A stretch of 64,000 nt of DNA from the NCBI RefSeq assembly GCF_001298265.1, contig NZ_LGSZ01000010.1, positions 1 to 64,000 on the forward strand. The letters run 5' to 3'. Source of the DNA: Allobosea vaviloviae. Lineage in GTDB: Bacteria; Pseudomonadota; Alphaproteobacteria; Rhizobiales; Beijerinckiaceae. The notes under the pieces were generated by a model that worked only from the letters and a program-made list of their open reading frames with translations, was not told where the DNA came from and searched no databases. The position numbers and the translations under genes were made by a program. Below, piece after piece: positions 7,622 to 14,635 of this stretch (position 1 is the stretch's first letter; each line of letters begins with the position of its first letter).

Positions 7622-9661
7622 CTACTGCAGCGGGTCTTCCCCGCGTTCCCGGCGCTCGCGCAGGTAATCCTCGGTCGTGCGGACATTCGGGCGCTGTGGC
7701 GAGAGATGCGGGTCGAAGCTCTCGTTGACGACGACCTCGACGCGGCAATCCTCGCACATCCGGATCACCGAGATGCGCTTGGCCGCGTCGCCTGAGAACA
7801 TCCAGTGCTTGTTCTCGAGCTTGGCTGCGATCTTTTCGATCGTGCTGCGGACGCCGAAGGGTTTTGCGCAGGAGATGCAGTGGAACGGCTCCTCCTGCTT
7901 CAGCACGCGCCTGCCGCCCTTCCAAGCCTCGAAATCGAGGCGCGGTTCGAGCGTGATGACGTTCTCGGGGCAGGTCGCCTCGCACAGCCCGCACTGCACG
8001 CAGAGATCCTCCTGGAAACTCAGAGTCGGCCGCTCGGGATCATCCGACAGCGCCTGCACCGGGCAGGCCGAGACGCAGGCGAGGCAGAGCGTGCAGCCCT
8101 CGGTCTCGACATGGACGGTGCCGAACGGCGCCCGCTCCGGCAGCGCCACGGAGGCGACGGGGGAGGGCGCGGCGGCATGGAGTTCGGTCAGCGTCTGGCG
8201 CAGCAGCGGGCGTCCGTCGCCCATCGGCCGGAAACGGGCAGGCAGGGGCGAGACGGTGCCGGGCGCGAGACGCGCCAGCGCGGCGGCGAGCTGGTCCGGG
8301 TCGTCGGTTTCGATCAGCCCGGCGCTGGTTGAGCCGAATCCGAGCGCGGCTGCCAGCGTGTTGGCATAAGCGAGGTTGCGCTGCAGGCCCGACAGATCGT
8401 GCTTCGGGCGGGCGCGCCCGAGCACCTGCACGGAAGCAGCGCCGAACGACAGCGCCGCCGCGAAGGTCTCGAGCCCGATCTGGGTGATCTCGTTGATGCG
8501 CAGCGGCAGCACGCGCGCCGGCAACCCGTCGCCGAACCGTGCGAGCGCATCGATCAGCGCCTCGCCATGCTCGCCGTCATGCAGCAGCACGATCGGATCG
8601 CGTCCGCCCGCCTCCGCATAGGTCGCCAGCAGCGTGCGCAGGCGGCGCAGCAGCGCGTCGGTCGGCGGCAGGGCATAGGTCACGGCGCCGGTGGGGCAGA
8701 CGGCCGCGCAGGCGCCGCAGCCGGCGCAGATCTCGGCCGAGATCGCGACATGGTCGCCATTGGGCGTGATGGCGCCGGTCGGGCAGAGTTCGAGGCAGCG
8801 CGTGCAGCCGGTCTTCTGCGAGCGCGAATGCGCGCAGAGATCCTCGTTGAGCCTGACATAGGTCGGCTTGTCGAATTCGCCGACGAGATGGCCGGCCTCC
8901 GCGATCAGCTTTTCGATCGCCGCCGGGCTGCCGGGGTCGGCACGCAGATAGCCCGCGCGCAATTCGCCCGCCGGAAACAGCGACGTCCCGCCGGATACGT
9001 CGATGACGATGTCGCAATGCGAGGTCGCGCCGTTTCGCGGCTCGCCGAAGACGAGCTTCGCCCGCGAGGACGGGGCAGGCGCGGCATAGTCGTCGATCCG
9101 TAGCTCGAACGCGCCGAGCCAGCCGGTGGCGCCGGCGATGGTGCCCTTCAGCACCGGCGTCTCGTCGACGCGCGGCGGTGTGATGTCGCCGGGGCGGCTG
9201 AGCAGGATCGTGACGTCGAGATGCTCGGCCAGCCGCTTCCCGACCGACAGCGCGATCTCGTCGCGGCCATAGACCAGGGCGACGCCCTTGCTGGTCAGGG
9301 TGGTGAAGGAGACCGGCGGCATCGGCTCGGCGGCGGCGGCCAGCAGCGCCGCCATCTTCGGGCCGGCGGCCTTCGCCTCCCGCGCCCAGCCGGCGGTCTC
9401 GCGGATATTGGCGAAGGTGATCTCGCCGGCATAGTCGAGATCGGCGGCGATCTCCTCGAAGAGCGGAGCCTCCTGCGTGCAGCCGACGGTGATCTGCGTG
9501 CTGTCGCCAAGCGCCCGTGTAAAAAGCTCGGTCTGCGTCCGGCAGAGATGCCGCGCGGTCCGAATGTCGCCGCTCTGGCAGCCGCGCGCCAGCGCGCCCG
9601 GATCGAGCGGCATCGTGTCCTCGCACGAGCAGACCATCAGCGTGCGGGTGGCGTCTGGCAT
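7622..9661 (-). CDS. multi-[4Fe-4S] protein, HdrA/QmoB-like N-terminus
   Basis: The 679-residue protein has an N-terminal MVCSCEDT and VGCTQEAPLFEEI region (Cys11, 13, 61) and a FANIRE..GW segment. This resembles the start of HdrA/QmoB-type proteins. One ferredoxin pair lies at Cys286/289/293 and Cys312/315/318/322, with Cys276 nearby. A middle domain follows (about 350-420) resembling the MvhD-type delta fold, then a second ferredoxin pair at Cys523/526/529/533 and Cys554/557/560/564. The C-terminal CxxC pairs Cys595/598 and Cys636/639 look zinc-binding. No flavin motif is evident. It is divergent from the accessory genes of the formate dehydrogenase cluster and shares about 130 bases of promoter region with them. 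I infer an electron-transfer or cluster-assembly role in formate metabolism; the exact function is unknown. The start ATG 9661 gives a compact N-terminus. Confidence 0.85.
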   Translation of the reverse strand: MPDATRTLMVCSCEDTMPLDPGALARGCQSGDIRTARHLCRTQTELFTRALGDSTQITVGCTQEAPLFEEIAADLDYAGEITFANIRETAGWAREAKAAGPKMAALLAAAAEPMPPVSFTTLTSKGVALVYGRDEIALSVGKRLAEHLDVTILLSRPGDITPPRVDETPVLKGTIAGATGWLGAFELRIDDYAAPAPSSRAKLVFGEPRNGATSHCDIVIDVSGGTSLFPAGELRAGYLRADPGSPAAIEKLIAEAGHLVGEFDKPTYVRLNEDLCAHSRSQKTGCTRCLELCPTGAITPNGDHVAISAEICAGCGACAAVCPTGAVTYALPPTDALLRRLRTLLATYAEAGGRDPIVLLHDGEHGEALIDALARFGDGLPARVLPLRINEITQIGLETFAAALSFGAASVQVLGRARPKHDLSGLQRNLAYANTLAAALGFGSTSAGLIETDDPDQLAAALARLAPGTVSPLPARFRPMGDGRPLLRQTLTELHAAAPSPVASVALPERAPFGTVHVETEGCTLCLACVSACPVQALSDDPERPTLSFQEDLCVQCGLCEATCPENVITLEPRLDFEAWKGGRRVLKQEEPFHCISCAKPFGVRSTIEKIAAKLENKHWMFSGDAAKRISVIRMCEDCRVEVVVNESFDPHLSPQRPNVRTTEDYLRERRERGEDPLQ

Positions 9662-9792
9662 GGTGGGCGTGTTCCTCGGCGGGCGGCGTTGTGTCGCCTC
9701 TCTTGCGATAATCCATGCATATATGGAATTGGAGGTGTTCAAAAGAAGCGAACGTTGAGCACTTCGTCGCGCCCTTGGAGGATTTTGCGATC

Positions 9793-10536
9793 ATGGCGGT
9801 GAGCGCCCAGCGCCCGGACGATCTGCGCCGCGAGCCGGTCCTGCCGCCGGGCTTCTCGCTCGTGGCGTTGCGCGAATCGGGCGACGCCTTCGCCCATGCC
9901 TGCAGCATCGCGTCCGAGGCCGGCGCCGCGACGCTGGTCTGGACACGCCGATTCGACATCATCGAGTTCGCCGTCGTGCTGGAGCCGGACAATCCGCTCC
10001 GTGAAGCGCGTCTTGCTCATTATCTCGCGATGAATGCGCTTGCCGATGCGCTCGCCGTCCACAGCCCGCCCGAGCGGCCGATCCTGTTCCGCTGGCCCGA
10101 CGCGCTGATCTACGATCTCGGCCTCATCGGCGGCGGCCGGCTCGCCTGGCCGCAGGTCTGCGGCGAGGACGAGGTGCCAGACTGGATCGTGTTCGGGGCG
10201 ATGCTGCGCGCGACCACGATGACGCCCTTCTCCCCCGGCGATGTCGGCGTCGGCATGGCCGAGGAGGGGTTCGAGGAGGTCGATGCGGTCGATCTGATCG
10301 AGGCCTTCGCCCGCCACCTGATGCTCGGCGTCACGCGCTGGCAGAGCGACGGCGCCAGGGCGACCGCACTGCGCTGGCTCGATCGGCTCGACAAGATCCC
10401 CGGCACGCGCCACGGCATCGAGCCCAATGGCGACCTCGTCGCGACCACCCAGGCCGGGACGCAACGCCGCAGTCTGGTCGAGGCGCTGGGCCGGACCGAT
10501 TGGCTCGATCGCGAGAGCGGCGGGCCGAAGCTGTGA
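9793..10536 (+). CDS. biotin/lipoate ligase-like protein, catalytic Lys apparently lost
   Basis: The 247-residue product shows the fold signatures of the biotin/lipoate A/B ligase superfamily: an N-terminal strand-helix region, then a FRWPDALIYD segment corresponding to the KWPND motif, followed by IGGGRLAWP where active ligases have K-I-G-G. By that alignment the catalytic lysine is replaced by Leu111, so adenylate-forming ligase activity is doubtful. The C-terminal part (150-247) has an additional small domain. It leads a run of accessory genes (DUF6505, DUF6352, DUF3305, DUF3306) toward fdhA. GGAGG 11 bases before ATG 9793 supports the start. Its role is unknown; a cofactor- or protein-binding maturation factor is an inference. 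Confidence 0.75.
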   Translation: MAVSAQRPDDLRREPVLPPGFSLVALRESGDAFAHACSIASEAGAATLVWTRRFDIIEFAVVLEPDNPLREARLAHYLAMNALADALAVHSPPERPILFRWPDALIYDLGLIGGGRLAWPQVCGEDEVPDWIVFGAMLRATTMTPFSPGDVGVGMAEEGFEEVDAVDLIEAFARHLMLGVTRWQSDGARATALRWLDRLDKIPGTRHGIEPNGDLVATTQAGTQRRSLVEALGRTDWLDRESGGPKL

Positions 10537-10546
10537 GCACCCGACC

Positions 10547-10633
10547 GTCATTGCGAGAAGGCGCAGCCGACGAAGCAATCCAGGGGAACGCCGAACGAGT
10601 CCTCCTGGATTGCTTCGCTGCGCTCGCAATGAC
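10547..10633. repeat. palindromic repeat, family C copy 1, inside operon
   Basis: GTCATTGCGAG at the left pairs with CTCGCAATGAC at the right, with inner GAAGCAATCCAGG/CCTGGATTGCTTC arms. It separates the ligase-like gene from DUF6505 within an otherwise tightly packed same-strand series, so it may stabilise or partly end the transcript there. The second copy is at 62788-62866. Confidence 0.85.
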
Positions 10634-10649
10634 GGGGAGGGCCTGAGTC

Positions 10650-11216
10650 ATGGCCGCCCTGTTGAAACTCCCCCGCGCCATTCGGCTCGACCCCTCCGAC
10701 ACCTTCGTCTTCCGTCGCGCGGCCGAGCCCGGCGAATGGCTGGTCACGGGCTCCTTCCTGTTCGATCCGGCCGCCATCGCCGGGCTCGACGTCAAGGCGC
10801 GCACGGCCTTCCGCTCCGGCTTCCTCGGCGTCGGTAGCTTCGGCTGGAGCACGCTGGCGGTGGTGACGGAGGCGAGCGAGGCCGAGCGCGACACGGCCAT
10901 CGCCCAGCTCGCCGATCAACTCATGGAGAAGCTGGGCGCCCCCGATCTCGCGACGGCCCGTGCGGCGGCAGCCGAGGAGGTCGCCTTCGCCGCCTCGCTC
11001 TGCGATCATCCCCCACAGATGCTGCTGGCCCTGCACCGGACGCTGGAGGATGGCGAGATTCGCGAGCGCTTCCGCACCCTGACGCCGCGCGACGCCAGCC
11101 AGAGCGAAGGCTTCCGCGCCTTCGAATTCCTCGAGGTCGCGGGCGATGATGACGTGACCGAGGAGGTCGATCTGCTCAGGCTCGGCGATCTCGCACAGAC
11201 GGATAAGACCCGATGA
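10650..11216 (+). CDS. DUF6505-like FDH-cluster accessory protein
   Basis: The 188-residue soluble protein starts MAALLKLPRAIRLDPSDTFVF and contains a GEWLVTGSFLF strand and an FRSGFLGVGSFGWSTLAVV segment, then a helical C-terminal half. I associate it with DUF6505 from memory, a family found beside formate dehydrogenase genes, but have not been able to confirm the accession. No catalytic motif is visible: no metal-binding cysteine cluster and no P-loop. Its stop overlaps the next ATG (ATGA), so it is translationally coupled to the DUF6352-like gene. Role unknown; context suggests maturation or assembly of the formate dehydrogenase. Confidence 0.7.
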   Translation: MAALLKLPRAIRLDPSDTFVFRRAAEPGEWLVTGSFLFDPAAIAGLDVKARTAFRSGFLGVGSFGWSTLAVVTEASEAERDTAIAQLADQLMEKLGAPDLATARAAAAEEVAFAASLCDHPPQMLLALHRTLEDGEIRERFRTLTPRDASQSEGFRAFEFLEVAGDDDVTEEVDLLRLGDLAQTDKTR

Positions 11217-12223
11217 CGCATTTCTGGGCCACCTCCGGCCATCTCTTGTTGGACCGCGAACCCGGCGGCGGCCTTCGCGTCACCGACGATTTTCTGAAAG
11301 CCTATCTGGCCCGGCCCGAACTGCTGCCGCCGGAAGAGGCCTGCGCCGCCGAGCGGGCCTTGCATGCCAAGCTGATGGAGGCGCCGCAGGCGCAGATCGC
11401 GCCAGCCGAGATCGACGCCATCCTCGACGAGGATGCCCGCGCGAACTGGCTGTTCATGCTGGGCTGGCGCGAGCGCCTGCTGGCGGCGCCGACGCTGGAG
11501 GCGGCCTATGCCGGCGTCATCCGCGACGGCGTCAAGGACATCCCGCCTTTGTTCCTCGACCAGCTCGTCCACGTCATCCTGCGCGCGGCGCTGGACGAGG
11601 TTGACGACCCCTATGTCGTGCGCGCCGCCGAATGCCTGTTCCGGCCGCAGCGGGTCACCCATCACGAGAACACCATCCTCCTCGCCGATGCCGACATCAT
11701 CGAGGGTCACGAGGCCGACCGGCACGCCTCGCCGCTGCTCGCCATGCTCGGCGGCCCGGCCGCGACCTCGCTCGACATCCTCAAAGCCTCCAATGCGGAC
11801 CAGTACTGGCAGCGCTCGGACGGCTTCGACATGGTGCTCGACCTCGGCGGCACGCCCTCGGGTCGCGCCGCGCTCGGCCAGGCGCTGCGCCACTGGATCC
11901 GCCAGATCCACGGCTTCGATGTCGCCATCGAGCCGCTGGACAAGGTGAAGGATGCCGACTGGCGCTGGTTCGTCGGGCTCGACGCGCAGGCGACCGCCAT
12001 CGGTAACGCGCTCTGGACCGGCGAGAGCGTCGGTGAGGAGGCGCTGTCGCGCGTGATCGCGCTCTACACGCTGACACTGCCGGCCGACGTCCCGGTCTTG
12101 CCGGCGGCCAGGGGCAAGCCGATCTATCTGGTCATGGCGATGACGCCGGACCGGATGCTGCGGCTGAAACCGCAGAACCTCGTCACCGGCCTGCCGCTCG
12201 CGCTCCGCGAAATGGCGAATTGA
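11213..12223 (+). CDS. DUF6352-like FDH-cluster accessory protein
   Basis: The 336-residue protein opens with a MTHFWATSGHLLLDR segment and a DDFLKAYLARPEL helix, followed by two all-helical blocks and a C-terminal stretch ending in ...TGLPLALREMAN. I associate this with DUF6352 from memory. It has no membrane segment, signal peptide or recognisable active site. It has a DRHASPLLAML motif near residue 168 and a VVRAAECLFRPQRVTHHENTI-type region near residue 135 that may be a conserved patch. Coupled by ATGA overlap to DUF6505 and followed after 10 bases by DUF3305, it clearly belongs to the same transcription unit. Function unknown. Confidence 0.7.
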   Translation: MTHFWATSGHLLLDREPGGGLRVTDDFLKAYLARPELLPPEEACAAERALHAKLMEAPQAQIAPAEIDAILDEDARANWLFMLGWRERLLAAPTLEAAYAGVIRDGVKDIPPLFLDQLVHVILRAALDEVDDPYVVRAAECLFRPQRVTHHENTILLADADIIEGHEADRHASPLLAMLGGPAATSLDILKASNADQYWQRSDGFDMVLDLGGTPSGRAALGQALRHWIRQIHGFDVAIEPLDKVKDADWRWFVGLDAQATAIGNALWTGESVGEEALSRVIALYTLTLPADVPVLPAARGKPIYLVMAMTPDRMLRLKPQNLVTGLPLALREMAN

Positions 12224-12233
12224 GGAGGGGGCG

Positions 12234-12752
12234 ATGACCCAAAAGCATATCGAGGTCGGCATCGTCGTCGAGCGCCGCGCGGTCGATTCACCCTGGATCG
12301 ACCATGCCTGGACGCCGCTCGCCGTCCTGCCCGAACCGCCGCCGCTGCCGCCCTGGACGGAGCTGCCGGGCACGCCCGAGCGGCGCAGCATCTATCTCGG
12401 CGCGGCGACGCTGACGCTGCATTCGGTCGATACCGCCCATTTTCGCGAGAACTTCCAGGCCGGCCGCGCCAAGCTCTGGGTTGCGATCCGGCCGACCGGC
12501 GTCGAGCCGGAGATCGAGTTCGTCGGCGTCACCGCCGACCCCTTCGAGGGCGAGGTCTATGCCGAGAATGTCGGCGACGTCGTCGAGGCTCTTCCGATGC
12601 CTCAGGCGGTCGCCGAGCAGGTGCTGGCCTTCTTCGAGGCAAACCATGTCGAGCGCGAATTCATCAAGCGCAAGCGCCAAGAGCATGATCCGCGCAAGGG
12701 CGGCGGGCCACGCCCGGAACCCGGCACGCGCCGGGGCGAGGGCGAGGCATGA
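12234..12752 (+). CDS. DUF3305 family protein
   Basis: The 172-residue product carries the DUF3305 pattern: an N-terminal VGIVVERR strand, a SPWIDHAWTPLAVLP segment, a GAATLTLHSVDTAHFRENF region and a GVEPEIEFVGVTADPFEGE block. Its C-terminus is a basic, probably disordered tail. DUF3305 is known essentially only as a neighbour of formate dehydrogenase and DUF3306 genes, and its biochemical role is unreported to my knowledge. GAGGAGGGGGCG just before the ATG is a strong ribosome-binding site, and the stop overlaps the DUF3306 start as ATGA. A soluble cytoplasmic protein is likely because there is no signal peptide. Confidence 0.85.
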   Translation: MTQKHIEVGIVVERRAVDSPWIDHAWTPLAVLPEPPPLPPWTELPGTPERRSIYLGAATLTLHSVDTAHFRENFQAGRAKLWVAIRPTGVEPEIEFVGVTADPFEGEVYAENVGDVVEALPMPQAVAEQVLAFFEANHVEREFIKRKRQEHDPRKGGGPRPEPGTRRGEGEA

Positions 12753-13468
12753 GCGCCGGAACGCCCGAGGACGAAGGCTTCCTGAGCCGCTGGTCGCGCC
12801 GCAAGCGCGCGCTGGCCGAGCCCGAGGTTGCACCGGTCGAGCCGCCGCGCCCGGTCGAGCTGCCTGCCGAGGCGCAGGCACAGCCAGTCGAGGCACAAAT
12901 TGCCGAACCCGAGATGGTCGAGCCGCCCTCGCTCGATCTGATCGACAAGGATTTCAACGTCGCGCACTGGCTCAAGCAGAATGTGCCCGAGAGCTGGAAG
13001 CTTGCCGCCATGCGGCGGGCCTGGGAGAGCGATCCCGCAATCGCCGGTTTCGAGAATCCGGCACGCGACTACGCCCTCGACTGGAACACGCCCGGCGGCG
13101 CCCCGGGCTACGGCCCCCTGACGGAATCGGACGATGTCGCGGCGATGGTGCGGGACATCTTCGGTGAGACGCCCGAGCCTGAAACGACATCGGGTGTGCC
13201 TGACGATGCGGCAGGCGACGCAATGTCGCATAAACTTTCGTCGTATGATGAAAGCGATGCCGAGGATGCTGCAGCGCAAGAATCAGGCGCGTCACAGGCG
13301 CAACCGGCCGCTGTCAGGTTGAGCGGCGCCGATGAGACCCCCGTGGATACCGGCATCGTCGCAACGGAAACACCTCAGCCGGTTTATGCGGCGGTGCAAC
13401 ATAGTCCCGAGGCGAGGGATGCTTCCGTGCGGATTCGCAAGCGTGGGGGTGGTGCAATTCCAGTCTGA
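12749..13468 (+). CDS. DUF3306 family protein
   Basis: The 239-residue protein has the DUF3306 N-terminal block FLSRWSRRKRA (about residues 11-21), a Pro/Glu-rich linker, and the conserved DFNVAHWLKQNVPESWKLAA region (about 69-88). The family continues with NTPGGAPGYGPL and AAMVRDIFGE. The last 80 residues are acidic and low-complexity, without structure I can identify. It is the stable partner of DUF3305 in formate dehydrogenase loci and has no assigned activity. Its stop codon lies inside a 20-bp dyad (13460-13479) that precedes the HTH-TorD gene, so the end of this operon segment and the next promoter overlap. Confidence 0.85.
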   Translation: MSAGTPEDEGFLSRWSRRKRALAEPEVAPVEPPRPVELPAEAQAQPVEAQIAEPEMVEPPSLDLIDKDFNVAHWLKQNVPESWKLAAMRRAWESDPAIAGFENPARDYALDWNTPGGAPGYGPLTESDDVAAMVRDIFGETPEPETTSGVPDDAAGDAMSHKLSSYDESDAEDAAAQESGASQAQPAAVRLSGADETPVDTGIVATETPQPVYAAVQHSPEARDASVRIRKRGGGAIPV

Positions 13469-13517
13469 ATTCAGATTGGAATGATTGTATTTTTGAGTGA
13501 TAAGCAGGCATTATCAC
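13460..13517 (+). promoter_or_regulatory. promoter flanked by two dyads, likely operator of HTH-TorD gene
   Basis: A 20-bp near-perfect palindrome (core TCTGAATTCAGA, 13464-13475; one mismatch pair in the outer arms) is followed by a second inverted repeat GTGATAA-N7-TTATCAC (13497-13517). A sigma70-like promoter lies across them: TTGGAA at 13476-13481, a 16-base spacer, and TGATAA at 13498-13503. The -35 box thus overlaps the first dyad and the -10 box the second, as expected for a repressed promoter. The local drop in GC content supports a non-coding regulatory stretch. Confidence 0.6.
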
Positions 13518-13576
13518 CGACAGAAGAGGGGGGCGGCCACCTGCCACCTCTCACGAAAGACGATGGCCTGATACGA

Positions 13577-14368
13577 ATGCGTGACGCGGCACTGGAAAAG
13601 GCGATCGGCAGCGCAGGCGGCGTCAGGGCCATGGCGCGCAGCCTCGGCATTTCGCAGCCGGCGATTTCCAGCTGGAGGCGCGTCCCGGCCGACCGCGTCC
13701 TGTCTGTCGAGGCGATGACGGGCATTCCGCGCAGCGACCTGCGTCCCGATATCTATCCGATCCATGATCAGGCCGTGATCGCTTCGCCTCAGGCGCTCGA
13801 CGAGATCGACGAGGCGCGGGCTCGCGAGTGCGAGGTGATCGGCGCGCTGCTCTGGCGTGCGCCGACCGCCGACACGCTGGCCGTGCTGCGCAACCTCCAG
13901 GGCGATGCCTCGCCGCTGGGCATGGCGCATCTCGCTTTGGCCGAGGCCGCCGAAGAGGCGACGCCCGAGAGTCTGCGCGACGAGTTCTTCGAGCTCTTCA
14001 TCGGCGTCGGTCGCGGCGAGTTGCTGCCTTACGCCTCCTATTACCTGACCGGCTTCCTGCATGAGCGGCCGCTGGCTCTGGTGCGCGAGGATATGGGCGC
14101 GCTCGGCCTGGCGCGCGACGAGCGGGCCGGCGAGCCGGAGGACCATATCGCGGTCCTGCTCGACATCCTGGCCAAGCTGATCCGCGGCGACGTCTCGGGC
14201 GAAGGCATCGATGCCGACCGTTTTTATGCCTGCCACATCGAGCCTTGGGGCGAGCGCTTCTTCGCCGATCTCGAGGTCGCGAAGGCGTCTACATTCTACA
14301 AGGCCGTCGGCCGGCTCGGCAGCCTGTTCCTGTCGATCGAGACGCAAGCCGCACGGCTGCCGGCATGA
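13577..14368 (+). CDS. HTH (YdaS/Cro-like)-TorD chaperone fusion
   Basis: From ATG 13577 the 263-residue product has an N-terminal helix-turn-helix (about 4-60) with a GGVRAMARSLGISQPAISSW recognition region of the YdaS/Cro type. A TorD/DmsD-like domain follows (about 84-263), with a RDEFFELFIGVGRGELLPYASYYL-type block (here read as consecutive shorter motifs EFFELF and LLPYASYYL) and a C-terminal FYACHIEPWGERFF segment. TorD proteins bind Tat signal peptides of Mo-enzymes and hold them until cofactor loading. Fdh alpha, with a Tat signal, is encoded 270 bases downstream. The fusion could tie Fdh maturation to transcription. An in-frame ATG at 13481 would add 32 residues but would place coding sequence through the promoter dyads, so I prefer 13577. 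Confidence 0.8.
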   Translation: MRDAALEKAIGSAGGVRAMARSLGISQPAISSWRRVPADRVLSVEAMTGIPRSDLRPDIYPIHDQAVIASPQALDEIDEARARECEVIGALLWRAPTADTLAVLRNLQGDASPLGMAHLALAEAAEEATPESLRDEFFELFIGVGRGELLPYASYYLTGFLHERPLALVREDMGALGLARDERAGEPEDHIAVLLDILAKLIRGDVSGEGIDADRFYACHIEPWGERFFADLEVAKASTFYKAVGRLGSLFLSIETQAARLPA

Positions 14369-14418
14369 CGAAGAGTACGACAATGACAATCGCGAACCAG
14401 AATACGCGGGAGACGAGG

Positions 14419-14622
14419 ATGTCCAAGCCGACAAGCGAGGCCGGCAAGCCGGCCTTCGATCGCCGCAGCTTCTTCAAGGCGCTCGGCGCCGGAGCCACGC
14501 TGGCCGCGACGCCTGCGATGGTGGCGCCGGCAGCCGCCGTCGATCCCGGCAAGGAAGAGAGCAAGGCGCGCTACCGCGAGTCGGAGCACGTCAAGGATTT
14601 CTACCGCGTCAACCGTTACTGA
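14419..14622 (+). CDS. formate dehydrogenase region Tat-target peptide (TIGR02811-like)
   Basis: The 67-residue product is almost entirely a twin-arginine signal: D14-R-R-S-F-F-K at residues 14-20, a hydrophobic ALGAGATLAATPAMVAP stretch, then an A-A-A cleavage region near residue 40. Only about 27 charged residues remain after it, ending in FYRVNRY. This is the pattern of the TIGR02811 formate dehydrogenase-region Tat-target family, whose role is unknown. GACGAGG lies just before ATG 14419. An earlier ATG at 14365 overlaps the preceding stop and would add 18 residues. It ends 13 bases before fdhA. A small periplasmic or membrane-anchored Fdh subunit or assembly aid is an inference. Confidence 0.85.
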   Translation: MSKPTSEAGKPAFDRRSFFKALGAGATLAATPAMVAPAAAVDPGKEESKARYRESEHVKDFYRVNRY

Positions 14623-14635
14623 GAGGCGGGACACC

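Noticed and set aside
13481..13576. 32-residue N-terminal extension of the HTH-TorD protein
   Set aside because: It would be translated through two dyads and the -10 box, and the residues do not resemble any domain start; the ATG at 13577 begins exactly at the helix-turn-helix.
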